Source: Aphelenchoides besseyi (lineage: Eukaryota; Nematoda; Chromadorea; Rhabditida; Aphelenchoididae). Taken from it: 64,000 nucleotides of DNA. The stretch's first letter is position 1, and each line of letters starts with the position of its first letter. The notes beneath the pieces are model-generated. The model searched no databases. It saw nothing but the letters and a program-made list of their open reading frames with translations, and was not told where the DNA came from. The DNA lies in the NCBI GenBank assembly GCA_024699855.1, contig JAMPIQ010000003.1, positions 372,001-436,000 of the forward strand. The letters run 5' to 3'. Shown piece after piece: positions 31,456 through 43,673 of the stretch. The translations under genes and the position numbers were made by a program.

Positions 31456-32968
31456 ATGGAGTACCAAGACACGAATGAACGTTTTTACATTACGGCCGAC
31501 GATTACAGTCCGAATTTTGGCAAAGAGCAGTTTTATCGTCACTATTGTCTTCGCTATCGTATGTTCCAGCAGTTGTGCTTGAAAGAGGCCCGAAAAGTTT
31601 ATGGTTAGTTTGAATGTTAAAACATTCATTTCTCCCTGTTCTTTAGGTCCGAACCTCATTAATAAGTCGCTGAGTCATGTGAAACCAGGAATTCCAACAT
31701 ACCTCGATGGAGTTTTCGTCAAAGTCTCTCCAAATCGTCCGTCCGTCTTCAAAGAGTTTCCGGTTCGTTGGAAGGTCCCGATCGTTGACGACCCGAACTT
31801 GATGGTTTACGATCCACGATCGGAGGCATCGCCGCGTGATACGATTTGGATCGAGAACAATATGCAGCGTTTGGAGCTTCGTGGCGATGTAATCATTACA
31901 GACAAAATCGTCGGTGGCTACGTGGTTGGCCTCTATGGACGCAAAACAGCAGATTGTTTTGGCTTCAATGTTGAACGTATGTTTTTCCCCGAACTTGCCC
32001 CACAAGTTCCGTGGCCAATTGTCGAACATGACGTGTAAGTTTTTGATTAGGAAGCTCAGTTAGCATTTTTGTTTAGCTACTTAATGTTCATCTCGGGTAT
32101 CGGAATGACTTCGGAGGTTGAAAAGAACACGGACATATTTGCGTCATTCAGTCATCTTGTGGAATGGTTGAAAGGCGAAGACGGTCAGAAGATCAGTCGG
32201 GTCATCGTGGCCGGAAACACCATCGACATGTCTAGCATGGCAAGTCGTTTCCTTCTTCTTAATTTCTCTGATCATTTTTAAGGATCTAAAACGAGGACAA
32301 CTGACCAAACGTGGTCTAATTCGTACTCTCGATACGCAGACAATTAATCAGGCAGATCGAGCTCTCGAAGATATTGCGGTTCGTTTCGCTTTCATATTCG
32401 AATTTTTTGTTTCGCAGAAAGTTGTCAAAGTCGATTTGATGTCCGGTGCTACGGACATCTGCCCAATAATGTTACCGCAACAACCGATGGTTCGCAGAAT
32501 GTTCGAGCGTTGCAAGAACTTGGAAAACTTTCGTACACTGACAAATCCACACAGTTTTACAGTCAACGGAATTCGTTTTCTTGGAACTTCCGGTAAAGGC
32601 TTGATTCATTAGCAAGATTTATTGTCTTAGGACAAAATCTGGACGATATGCACAAACGCACACGAGCCTGTACGTCCGTTCAACTCATGATGCAAACGAT
32701 TCGTGGTCGTATTATGACTCCAACGCTTCCGAATTCTGTCGATGGATGGCCATTCGAAAATCGCGATCCGCAGATTCTCGACGAGATTCCGCACGTTTAC
32801 TTTGCCGGCAATCAACCCGATTACTTGTCCAGAATGGTTGAATTCAAGAACGGTGCTCGCACACTTCTGTTGACCATTCCGGTCTTTCGAGAAAAGTTTC
32901 AAGCTGTCGTCATGAACGTTCGATCAATGCGCACTCAACTGTTCAATTTTGATCAAAGTCTTCTCTAA
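31456..32968 (+). CDS. POLD2: DNA polymerase delta small (B) subunit, 435 aa
   Basis: Non-catalytic B subunit that holds the polymerase delta holoenzyme together at the replication fork. Six exons (31456-31603, 31647-32034, 32077-32239, 32283-32378, 32418-32592, 32631-32968) give 435 residues, close to the family's usual 430-470. The N-terminal OB-type region includes DTIWIENNMQRLELRGD and VVGLYGRK. The inactive phosphoesterase domain follows: YLMFISGIGM, SRVIVAGNTIDM, KVDLMSGATDICPIMLPQQP, NPHSFTVNGIRFLGTSGQNL, and PHVYFAGNQPDYLSR near the C-terminus. The third intron uses GC as donor (ATG|GCAAGT at 32240). An in-frame ATG at 31351 exists but precedes the trans-splice-like acceptor. Confidence 0.93.
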
Positions 32969-33662
32969 TTTCTTTTTATGAAATCGTAGATTCTCATGTT
33001 GACAATTGAATGTAAACCTCTGTATTTCTATGATCTTGTTACAGTCCTTTATAAACAAAGTATTGAGTTATACAACATGCTCATTACTTTGTTTCAAGAC
33101 CTGACACTTGCCTTCTGGGCTAAAATAAACGCTCGTTTTGCACGAAATTAAATATTTTAGTTATGCAAATAATACAAGCATTAATATCATTCTTTGTTTC
33201 AATTACTTATATACAACGAAGATATTCAAGTGGTTGATGGCAAAATTTTAATTGACTTCAAGAGTACGATTATGCCAACAAAAAAGCTGGGGTATTGTGA
33301 ACGACGAGGAACACTTGTGAAATAGTTATGTTGGAATTCATATTCAAAGATTTGGATTGTAAATCAAATTAATAGCTTTTCACAAACAAACTTTGCCAAT
33401 TTTTATCTTCGATGAAATAGCGCGTGTTTCAATGGAGACCAAATGCTGCACTCAAGTTTGTTGCAATAAGTCTGTGCTTCTGAGTTATATTTTTAAGACT
33501 TTCCGATCTTTTTTGATCGCAAAACGTCATAATGAGGAAGTGTGCGCACTTGGACTCGAACAAAGTTTAATCGACGGAAAAGTACCTTTCTTTCGGTTAA
33601 TCACAACCTACACTCCAAGTGACTAATTGCGTCCTTTTAGTTTGCTCACGCATACGGCGCAC
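32969..33662. other. Intergenic, no gene seen
   Basis: AT-rich spacer between POLD2 and the globin gene. A short ORF (33393-33626) has cysteine-rich content but no splice or homology support. Confidence 0.35.
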
Positions 33663-33670
33663 TATAAATA
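33663..33670 (+). promoter_or_regulatory. TATA box of the globin gene
   Basis: TATAAATA lies 34 bp before the ATG at 33704, a spacing that leaves a very short leader, and there is no 3' splice site between. It is a canonical core promoter for a highly expressed gene. Confidence 0.6.
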
Positions 33671-33703
33671 AGCGCACAGAAAGCACTTTAACAGTTAATA
33701 GAA

Positions 33704-34437
33704 ATGAGCGAATTCGAGAACTTGGACGTTCGCAGCGAACTCTTTGAGTCGTTGAAGTTGGCAAAAGCGACGTTGGGCGAAGATCAAAAACAAAACGGTT
33801 TAGATTTCTACAAGTAGTAAGTCGACACTTGAAGCTTTCAGTTCTCTTTCAGTTTTTTCGCTAACTTCCCGCAGCTTCGTGTTCACTTTCGCGGAGCAGA
33901 GAACTGTAAGTGCGTATTTACATTTCTATTGCAACAACTTTCTTTAGATACTCCCGATGATGTTCAGAAATCTGAACGTTTTGAAAAGCAAGGAAAGAAA
34001 CTGTTGCTAGCATTGCACTTCTTGGCGGCATCTTACGATCATCCTGACGTGATTCAAGCGTACGTTGTCCCTTTAAACTTTTAGACATTTTCTATGTTGT
34101 TGGTGTTTCTAAAACCTATTTATTCGCTGCATTAGCTATCAGCGCACTTCTCTTTTTGCTTTTATTTCTTTGTGAAACTTATTGTCGAGCATTTTCAGAT
34201 ACGCTCGTGAACAAGTGATTCGACACAAACCTTTCAAAATGACACCCGGTGAGTTTATCAGTAAGATTGTAATCAGATCACTGTTCAGGTCTATGGCACG
34301 CATTCTGGGATGTTTGGAATGGCTATCTAGCAACACGAATGGATGTTAAAGAACAAACGAAATTTGCGTGGAAGAAAGTCGGGAACATTTTTTCCGATGA
34401 AGCCGATCGATACACAAAACAGTTGGGTTGGTATTGA
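33704..34437 (+). CDS. Nematode globin (single domain, 158 aa)
   Basis: Haem-binding oxygen-carrier or sensor protein of the intracellular nematode type: no signal peptide, so body-wall or cytosolic. Five exons (33704-33816, 33853-33905, 33948-34059, 34199-34248, 34289-34437), consistent phases, 158 residues. Tyr36 aligns with B10, Phe50 with CD1, Gln70 with distal E7 and His102 with proximal F8 (EQVIRHKPFKMTP). Tyr-B10 plus Gln-E7 is the known nematode combination that gives very high oxygen affinity. Conserved LWHAFWDVW is in the G helix. A TATA box is close upstream and the fourth exon is only 50 bp. Confidence 0.93.
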
Positions 34438-35010
34438 TGTAGATGGCTCAATTAGTTTTTTGTAATTGTAATTCTTGTGTATTTTAATCCAACACCAAAA
34501 TAAACTGTCTTTATTATTGAAATTCAGTCTATGGACACAATCGTCTTTATGGCGCTAAACCTTTGTTCTTAAATTCGAAATGATCAAGAGTCTGAGAGTT
34601 GCTGGGTAGTTGCTCTACGGTCACAGTAGTCGATAGGCATCATTGTTTCCATTGACAAACGATACTCGTTTTAGATCCTCAAGCAAATTTTCATTAAAAT
34701 GACCACCCACAGCGAGTGGACAAAATCCGAGCGAAAGCGTGTCCCAATTAAATCGCAGCTTTGTTTTCTTTAATTCGAACAGTTGATATTTAGTTTCGAT
34801 TCAAGTTGTGATATCATGAGCATAGACGTTCATCTGTCTATCGAAAGATTCAGTTTTGTGTATTCACGATAAATCACAGTCAAGAAGTCGAAATATGGTC
34901 TATTCAACTGGCAATACGTTTATTATTCTAAACAAAGTTAATGTATTTATTCAATAAATTCAAATTCTATTGCAATTGTGTCGTTAATTCTACCCGACTA
35001 ACTAGTCATC

Positions 35011-36948
35011 CTATGGTAACGGACGTTCAGGAAGTGCGTAACAAGCGTCCAAATATGCGTGAGCAACTTCATCGATCAGTGAACGATCGGGCAATGTTCC
35101 TGCCATGCCATAGATTACAGCCTGAAAAACTCATCACAACATAGAGCAAGCGGAACTTACCGTTTCCGTCTTTCCACCACGATCCGGCAACTGACGAACT
35201 TCTTCGCAGACGATGTTGAGATCCGTCAAAAACGCGTCGATCACTTCTTGAGAAGCTTGATTGTAGGTGATGCAGAAATGAATTCTAGACGACAGTTAAT
35301 CGGAACCAAATCACACTCACCCATCGGGATTTTGCAATGAATTTAGATTCCAACCGCGTTTTTGCAACAAATCAGCCACCGCGTAGATGTTAAAGTCGTT
35401 TGAGCGAAAGGCGACAATCGAAACATCTGGAGTACCAACCAATTGAATACCACGGATATGAACGATTTGTGCAGCCAAATAGCGTGTGATTTGAACGATC
35501 TTCATTGCACGTTCCTTGTACGCTGCGTGACCGAAATGCAGCAAAGTTGCCCACGTCAAAGCGATGTTTAGTCCCGCACGACTTCCTGAAACAACAGACG
35601 TAAAGTTCAAAAACCACGAGACTTACCGGCAATAGTTGGCGTTGCGTAAATTCCACCCGGCCATTCGTTTATACAAAAGTACTGATGATGCAAATACGTG
35701 ATGTCACGATACAAAACGACAGACGATCCTTTTGGCGAGTAACCGTATTTGTGCGTATCACATGAAATCGACGTCACACCCGGCAGACGAAAATCGAAGT
35801 GCGGAATTGGTATCTCGTCTACAATGAAGGCAATCAAGAAACCACCCAAACACGCGTCCACGTGGACCGGAATGTTGTAGCGAATGCCCAACTTCGAAAT
35901 CTCGGGAATCTCATCGAAGGTCCCGGTCGAGAAGCACGGTGCCGATCCGACAAGCTGAAATGTTTTGTTGTTTGCGAGACTCAAACGATAACCAACCATA
36001 CAAACGTCGCCATCGATTGCTCGTCTCATAGCCGCCAAATTGACTCGACCGTCTGTGTCGACTTTGACGTGACGAATTCGACATCCCAAAATTTGGGCGG
36101 CCTAGAAACAATTCAAAAAACGAATCAACAAACATTCAAACTTTTTCAAAAGCCGCATGTGCTGTGATCGGCGCCACAATAACCGGATTCTCGATTCCAT
36201 TCGCTAACGCGCGATTTCGATGCGCCAAACATGCCAACAGAATCGACTCCGTACCACCGCTCGACATCTAAATCCACATTCAGAGTTGAGCTTCTTTCCT
36301 TCCTTCACCGTTCCACAAGCATCTACGTCGCCATGAAACAAATTGGCGACCATACGAATGATCTCGGCCTCCATTTTTCGAGCTCCCGGGAAAATGTCCG
36401 GATGTAAAGGATTCGAATAAGCGTAACGTTTGAAAACCTAAACGCAAATCAATTCGCAAGGAATGTAAACTTACGCTTGTGAGCATCTCCAACAAATCTT
36501 CGCGCATGTCTGTGTAAACCGTTCCACTAACACGTCCGCTTTTGAAGTCGAACTTCTGATTCATCTCGTCGTAGCGTTGAACTCGTGCCAAAATATCCTC
36601 CGCGTTCATTCCGTTCGTCGGCAAAACTTTGATGTGATCACGTTCTTTGTCACATTCGTGAATAGACGTCAAAACGCCTTGAAAGGTCTTATCTAATTCC
36701 CGCTCGATTCGCTTCCTCACCGCCGGAATGCGTCGAAACAGTTGGAAAGCATAACTCTTGAAGCGCGACCACAACGTCTTTTCGCTTTGATGCACAAAAT
36801 GCCGAAGCCGCAAAAAGAGCCAAGTTGAGAATATTGACCCGAAAATCAGAACCAACGGCTGATAGCGTGCAAGACGTCTGTTGGCACCTGCGATCGCTTC
36901 AACAGCGAAATGTTTCGTTACAACCGCACCGTGCGTAACGAACTGCAT
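35011..36948 (-). CDS. SPL: Sphingosine-1-phosphate lyase
   Basis: PLP-dependent ER-membrane enzyme that irreversibly cleaves sphingosine-1-phosphate to hexadecenal and phosphoethanolamine. N-terminal membrane segment [16 protein letters not shown], then the family's [53 protein letters not shown] (PLP Asp), [18 protein letters not shown] (Schiff-base Lys), [17 protein letters not shown] and [11 protein letters not shown]. Several exons; one 42-nt intron in the acidic middle (before [11 protein letters not shown]) is a multiple of three and contains no stop, so its retention would keep the frame. The ATG follows TTTATATTTTAG directly, a likely trans-splice site. The stop is at 35011-35013. 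Confidence 0.93.
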
Positions 36949-37301
36949 CTAAAATATAAATTCCCGAATCAACAGTTTTCAGGAAACGAAAATAACGACG
37001 AGGAAAATATCGAAAACTTTCAAAGCAAAAATTCTTATCAAGTGACCTTATGCCACTCAAATCGATCAAAAAATTAAAGATCATTTTTATCAGCCCGCAA
37101 AATGTGGTTCCACTTTTTGGCAGGAAACAACGCCGACGAGAAGCCAACCTCCGAGTTTTCCAATCGAGAATCTTTATTTCATTATACCAACAATTTTTTC
37201 GCTTCAATCGAATCGATTTCAACCATTCCTTCGGGCGGCGGTGGTCCCAATCGACGGTTCTTCTTTTTGCCTAAACAATCGATTCACAACAATTGGCTTC
37301 A

Positions 37302-37993
37302 CTAATAACCTTTCGCTTCTCCACTATTGATTTCCGACTCTTTTCTGCTGTTCATTGGACCACTTCGTCCTTCCGTTGTTATTCTATCGGTTCCCGGCCC
37401 TACGGAAAACTCGTCGGGAATCAGAGTCGGAAAGGTCGACTGCGTGGTTGTGAACTCGGTGGTCCAAATTGGTTGTGGAGTCGTAGGAGGAGTAAACGCA
37501 CGCATAAGAGACTGTAGGAAGCCTCCCAATCCGTCAGCCGACGTACTCACAGGAGCTGAAACAGCGGGACGTGGAGTTCCGCCCTAGAGAAAATAGAACC
37601 GCAAAAAACTCACGTACTCACATTCAAAAATGATCCCAAATTCAAACCTCGATTCTCGTCAACTCCCAAAATCGAATTCACGCCCACACGCTTGCCATTC
37701 AAAGTCAATCCACCGCCCGCTAAAGACTTTGAAACATAGAACTCTGTGATTCGAACACTCACAATTAGCACCAAATCTTCCAGGTCCAATGGTTACTTGC
37801 AACTCGCGATCGCCACCAAAACCGAAAATATTTCCAATTTGATCGAAGCCCAAAAGTAAATCGCCGTTGGGACCGCGATTCAAATTGAAACTTCCGAGAT
37901 TGATTTGCGCTAAACCGAACTTTTTAGGCCTCCGAATGCTCACTTACCACTGACAATAGAGAGCAGAAACACAAAGCCCACAACTTCTTTCAT
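37302..37993 (-). CDS. Secreted Gly/Asn- then Thr/Pro-rich protein
   Basis: Exon 1 encodes the signal peptide MKEVVGFVFLLSIVSA, with the splice falling at the cleavage site (acceptor TTTAG|CG). The mature N-terminus repeats short glycine motifs (QINLGSFNLNRGPNGDLLLG, IGNIFGFGGDRELQVTIGPG). The next exon repeats the theme (LAGGGLTLNGKRVGVNSILG), and the last exon is Thr/Ser/Pro-rich (AFTPPTTPQPIWTTEFTTT), a likely O-glycosylated stretch, ending in a basic tail. It is not recognised as a named family. Composition suggests a cuticle or surface-coat protein. It is followed on the same strand, downstream, by S1P lyase. Confidence 0.6.
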
Positions 37994-38459
37994 CCCTTCA
38001 AAAGCGTCGAATGTTTCGATCCGTAAGTTTTCAGTCGATCGAAAACTTTAGAGTGAAAACTAAGCAATCAAGTGCACTTGATTTCACGGATTACAAAAAA
38101 CACGTAAAAATTCACGACCCACAAACTCGCCTCTTCTCGCAATTCTTTTGTTCGTTTGCTTTAATGGTTTAACAAACTTCAACACCGGAAAATTTCTTCC
38201 GCTCCGAAGGCGAAGATGAATTGACGTAAAAGCGCGCAAAAATTGAGATATGAGTCACGGATTCGCGTAATAAAAAACGATTCCTGAAAATCTTCCAATG
38301 CGTTTTCATGACAAATTCACGCGATTCGAAAATATTTGCTTTCGATTTTACTGCCCTTGGTTTGCTGTTTAAGGATATCGTTGATCACTCCATTTGCCCC
38401 ACGATCAACTTCTTTGTTCACAAATCTTTGTTTATTGAGCAACAAATAAAACAGAAAGA

Positions 38460-39699
38460 TCAGCATTCTTCGTTGTTTTCCGCTTCAGTCCACAGCAAAT
38501 TCACTTGTCGTTGTGTGGCCAACAACTTCAATAGAGAACGACGAAACGAGTTCCCGAAAATCATGTAAAGAAAAAAGTTGGCAGTGCAGTTGATCACCAC
38601 CAACAAATTGGACAAATCGACCAAATAGACGATTACGTGTTTTAGCTTAACAGACAGTCAAATTGGTTATTCCTTTCGCTTACCTGTTCGTACAAAGTCA
38701 ATTCGAGGAAATTGACCAGAAGTGCGGTAAAATTGCAGAAAATGAAGAAACAAACAACCAAAATCAAGCTGACAGTGTCCGAGTCCTCTGAAGCTCCTTT
38801 GCGGAAGACTGTCCAAACCACACAAATGTTCAGAACGATTAACAAAAGTAAGGGACCAACAGCCATGAATGTCGTGTACATACTGAAAGATGTTTGTCTA
38901 AACATGAATTGCTACTTACTAAGTATAGTAAATAGTATAGTAGAAGGGATCAAGGCGAATTTCCGTAGGACAAATTTGCAGAGACAAAGCTGAATCGTGT
39001 CGTGGCTCAATGCACTCAATTGCGCGCAATTCGAAACAGTGAGGAATGTTGTAGAAAACGCAACAAACCGCCATCGTGAAAACCACGATCTTTGCTTTCC
39101 TAGAACGTGTTTAAAGATTATAAATGGCAACCAACTTGGGCGTACAGCAGATTTCCGAAAACGGTTTTGGTAGCACTACTTGAATGAAACAGTCTACAGC
39201 GGCAGCCACACAAAAATACACGGAGGTTGTTTGGAAAATAGCGCCTAATGGAAAAATGAATGGAGCACCGGAACCATAAAGCAAAGCCAGTACTAAACTC
39301 CACCGTTAATTGTCTTCGACTCAAACATTACCGTGCGGCCCGTGGTGTCGCCAAGTTTCCAACACAAATAAAAACATTGCTGTACAAATCATTAGAAAGT
39401 CCGAAACTGCCAAAGCAGCCAAATACAAAGACGTCGAGAAGACTCGTTGATCGGGACACGTGTAAACCGCAACAACCAAACAATTTCCTAAGCATTTAAT
39501 CTTACAAATATTCACTGTTACCCACCAATTAAACCAATCGCTCCTACAATCGCCAAAACAACTCCACTGATGGCCACATTATACATCTGAATCGACAATC
39601 GGAAATCAGCCGACAACCACTTACCTGGTAATCAGGATCCGTTGATCCCAGACAAACATTACAATACGGAATACCATGACTCAGGCCCTCCATTGACAT
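38460..39699 (-). CDS. FMRFamide-receptor-like GPCR (rhodopsin family)
   Basis: Predicted plasma-membrane neuropeptide receptor. Extracellular start MSMEGLSHGIPYCNVCLGST, then TM1 (AISGVVLAIVGAIGLIGN with Asn1.50 at a splice joint), TM2 (STSLYLAALAVSDFLMICTA), TM3 ending AAAVDCFIQVV, where the usual D/E-R-Y reads Asp-Cys-Phe, TM4 (IVVFTMAVCCVFYNIP), the ectoloop ALSLQICPTEIR with the disulphide Cys, TM5 (FMAVGPLLLLIVLNICVVW), TM6 (LILVVCFFIFCNFTALLVNF) and TM7 (LVVINCTANFFLYMIFGNSF), where NPxxY is replaced by NCTANFF, as in this nematode group. Polyadenylation signal AATAAA lies on the minus strand at 38436-38431. About seven exons. Confidence 0.82.
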
Positions 39700-39929
39700 C
39701 TAAACGAATGATGAGAGATAGGGAGGTAATGGACGAGAATGCCAACGGCAAAATTTGCAAATTCAATTTTCTTTTTCACGTGATTAAAACCAAATGGTCG
39801 GCCCACGAAGCATCTGCCCACAGATGCACCGTTCAAAAACATCTCAAGGGACTTTGTAGGTCTTTCATAACTCTTCAGTTTGCCAAAACCAACGTTTCGT
39901 TTCACCAGAACGTAAACTTGTGTCGATAA

Positions 39930-41679
39930 AATGGCAATACTTTGTTTCGAAGCTGAAATTAAACCCCATAGTCATCACAGACTCAAGATGTTTTCTGGAC
40001 ATTAAAAAGTCATTACTCAGTTGACTAGGCAAGGGTGTTCTATCAACCGGAACGAAAGAGGAAGTTCACAGACTACTTAAACGGCCACTTCAGACTTTCT
40101 CAACTGTTAAATGAATGCAAATTATCGCACAGCTCTTAGCTCAGCAACAAACAAGCTACTCAGTCAAAACGCTCAATCCATCAAACACATCATTCACAAG
40201 CATAGTTCATTTCATATGGCCCTTTCGTCTAAGATACCCAGTTAATCATTACAACCGTTCTATTCGACTGAAATGAAATTCCTTTTTCGATTAAGCGCAC
40301 AAAATGGACCCTCGAGACTTTCAAATCAAATTCGATGATTACGACGAGTTTCCTGGAAAATTCGACAAAAAACTTACCACCATTTTTTGGAGCACTCGAA
40401 AAAACGGGAATGCTAATTTCTGAAAACCCCAAGAAGACTTAAGTTAATTTTAAACGTGACCACATGGTCCACTCCAAGTCATAAAACTTTTCTCCGAGAC
40501 ATCGATGTCAATCATTGAAGTTTAATTAAATTACTCACTACAAAGTGGGTGTTCGAATTCAAAGTCTGTTCGGCAACAACCAAGTACGTGAAACTCGTAG
40601 AACGACGAAACGAAAACTGTTTGCCGAGAAATTTGAGAAATTGAAAAAATTTGCAATTTTCGCTGTTTGAGTTTCCTTCAAACTTCAGAATTGGACTTTG
40701 TGACCTCACTATGACAATTAAAACTACGGTCGGAGGTCACGGGAACTGAACTATGACGTCGCTTAACATTGCTGATTTGTTATGAGTGCAATCAAAGACT
40801 TGAATGAACGTCTTGATATCTTAATGCAAACTCCCGTCACCAACAAACCAATTAACGTGTGCTCATCGACCCGTCGACGGAACGGCCGACGATTAATCAT
40901 TCACGCATGTTGAGAAGCGTGGCGATGAGTGAATGTTTAATCTTTTTCTTTTAATGGCAAGTTGGAAAGCAGGCCCGATTAATCCACGCACAGCGTGGAA
41001 ATTAATTTTGTGAACGAGACGATCGAATTGCAATGGCCGACTGATTTTGACGTCCGACAGACGCGAAATTCGAAACCCAGCGCAAGTTTTCATTTCTAAT
41101 AAATTTTTCGACAAAATTTCCGGAAATTCTCGAACGATGTTTCCAGAATTTTTGTTGGGAATTCGCGTTGTTTGTAATCGGAACTTTGTTCTCGCTTACT
41201 TTCCGTGTTGGTTCGAACAAAAAACGTGCGTCGAGAATACGTTCCCCTTTTGTTCATCGTAATAAAAAAACTCATTTGCTTTTTTCTGCCTCGGATTTCA
41301 ACGTCTTCATTGCTTTTCTTTTGAGTTATTTGCTGGTCAAGATTTCCGGAAGTTCTCGCTTACTTCCATGTCGAGCGTCAGTGTGGTTAGAACGCACGAA
41401 TTCTTTTTTGCGCATCCAACGTTCCTTTTGCTTCTAATCAACTAAAAAGCCATCCGGAAGCGTTTTCATAATTCGAGGACACACAAAAAAGTTTGTGGGC
41501 GCTTTTGTTTCCGCTGTCGCGCTTATTAATCGGACGTTTGCGTCGGTTTTTGCCAAATTCAATTTTACAGGCATTAAAGTCGTGATTTTAATCCTTTTCT
41601 TCGCGTGTCGCAAAGATTCGCGAGTGTCAAAAATGCGTCCAAAAGTGTTTTACGCTCACAATTCGCAGTTGCAGTCGGG
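39930..41679. other. Long upstream region with no confident gene
   Basis: Minus-strand open stretches at 40229-40432 and 40512-40709 (for example FLKFLGKQFSFRRSTSFTYL) carry donor-like GTAAG and GTAGTGAG edges but cannot be joined in phase. The region 40860-41600 is unusually rich in TTTTC/GAAAA-type sequence and CG pairs, like the promoter-proximal DNA of the mevalonate kinase gene that follows. Confidence 0.3.
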
Positions 41680-43673
41680 ATGTCAAGTGGAGATGGTGAT
41701 GCGAAAACAACTGACTCGACGGTTTTGCGCTTCTCAGCTCCGGGAAAAACGATTCTCTTCGGTGAACATGCGGTGGTTTACGGCAAAGTGAGTGGCCAAT
41801 TGATTTCGCATGTAAACTCTTCAGACCGCCATCGCCGGCTCGATTGGACTTCGAACCACGGCGGAGGTGCGAATTCGATTGCCGTCGGGAAGCGTTTTGG
41901 ACGAGCAGATCGAATTGAATCTGCCGGATCTCAATTTTTGTCGATCTTTTAGTCGTCGAAAACTCTTTGATGCGGCGGCCAAATTGGGTTCGTTCAACCG
42001 GAAATAAGCCTACCAATTCCCAAAACTTTTAGAGCAAATTTGTCGCGAAGACGACGACTTTGATTGGCAACTTCCACCACTTCCCGACATCGCCGTGCCG
42101 TTGGCTCGAGAGTTGATCGGTCCGATCGAAATGTAAGACTAACCGCAAATATCTGATCTTTTTCTTTAGCACCTCAACGCCAACAAAACATGCCGCAACT
42201 CCCGTCAATTTGGCTATGTTAACGTTCATTTATGTTTTGTTGGGTGCGATGACCAGAAATCGGTAATTTTTTGCTTTTATGTTCTTTCTGTTCTTTAGGA
42301 GTTTGAGAAGTTTTCGAATGTGACGGTATAATCCTCAGTAGTTGTTCTTTTAACGTTTCTGTGTTTTTGAATTTTTTGAAATAGCCATCCAGTTGTTTGC
42401 CAGACTCCTCACTGATCCCCTCGACTGACAGCTGAATATTGTATTGGAGTTCTAAAAGACATCCATTAAAATTTTAACTACGAATATGTTTGAGTAGTCT
42501 GATTTACTGGGCTTTCAAACTACTGCCGAACAACATGAACACACTGAAAACAAATCGAATAAACTGCATTCGTTTTCCACCAAAGAGCTTATGTCTCACT
42601 ATTTCAAATCGCTTGAGGACTTTTCATTATCATGCGGATACTATTCTCGGGTATTGAATTAAGTTCAAAGTAATCTCAAAATTTAAACTCTTCAAGCGCG
42701 ATATTCCAGAGAAATTCCCGCCTTTAAATTGACCGTCAGCTCGAAAGTACCAATTCGAGTGGGTTTGGGTTCTTCAGCTGCCTATTGTGTGTCGCTATGT
42801 GCTGCCGTCTTGCGATTAGCTAGTTTGATTGACGAGCCATCGATGGATTTAATGGGTGGGAAAATGTGGACAGAAGACTCTTTGTGTGCAATTGAACGAT
42901 GGGCGAAAGCTGCGGAGTCGCTGATTCACGGCAAAACCTCTGGATTGGATGTTGTCGTTTGTGCACGAGGTTTGTTATGTTTCATTTGTGGAAGCGTTGT
43001 TTGGTTTCAGGAGGTTTGATCTCGTATCAACAAGGCCAACCACCAATGCCCATTTCTTGTAAGGCCGATTTGCGAGTGATTATTGTGAACACACGGGTTG
43101 AACGGAATACGTTGCATATGATTGGAATCGTGAAACAGAAGTTGGAAAAAGTAAGTCGAACCGATTCTCCTGTTTCTTGACTGTTTTCAGTATCCGGAAG
43201 TTTTGAAAAAAATCTTTGATTCAATAGATGAAATTGCGAAAGAAGCTGCACGTCTGCTCAGTCAACTGCCAGCCATTCAGTCCAATGGTGATAGCGATTT
43301 AAGCGATGAGAAAGAATACGAAGGACTACAGGTTAGTTTCTATTTATTTACACATCTAATAAAATATTCAGGAACTGTGTCGAATCAACAACCATCTTTT
43401 AAACGGGATCGGAGTTGGACACGCAAAGTCGACGCAGATTTGCGCTTTGTTGGCTCGATATGGCATTCACACCAAACTTTCTGGTGCGGGTGGAGGTGGC
43501 ACTTGCTTCGCCTTCATAACCAAAGGTAAAAACAAAATAAGTTTATTTACGTCTTTACAGCAGCATCACAAACGTTGTTGCAAATGATCGAAAGCGAACT
43601 TCGCTCGTTAGGCTTCGAGCTGTGGCAGCCAAATTTGGGTGGCAACGGCGTTGTTCAGGAAGAGACACGTTGA
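41680..43673 (+). CDS. MVK: Mevalonate kinase (GHMP kinase family)
   Basis: Phosphorylates mevalonate with ATP in isoprenoid synthesis; cytosolic or peroxisomal. Exons carry, in order, FSAPGKTILFGEHAVVYGK (motif 1, substrate side), TAIAGSIGLRTTAEVRIRLP, PTKHAATPVNLAMLTFIYVL, SSKVPIRVGLGSSAAYCVSL (motif 2, ATP P-loop GLGSSAA), LIHGKTSGLDVVVCARGG (catalytic Asp region), LRVIIVNTRVERNTLHMIGI, INNHLLNGIGVGHAKSTQI and THKLSGAGGGGTC-type motif 3 (HTKLSGAGGGGTC in the sequence). Intron phases agree. Caenorhabditis-type nematodes use the pathway for dolichol, quinone and prenylation but not for sterols. The coding end overlaps that of the convergent methyltransferase gene by 19 bp. Confidence 0.92.

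Noticed and set aside
37102..37305. 67-codon plus-strand ORF (MWFHFLAGNNADEKPTS...)
   Set aside because: Between two well-supported minus genes; the Gly-Gly-Gly-Gly stretch is tempting but there is no signal peptide, promoter or family.
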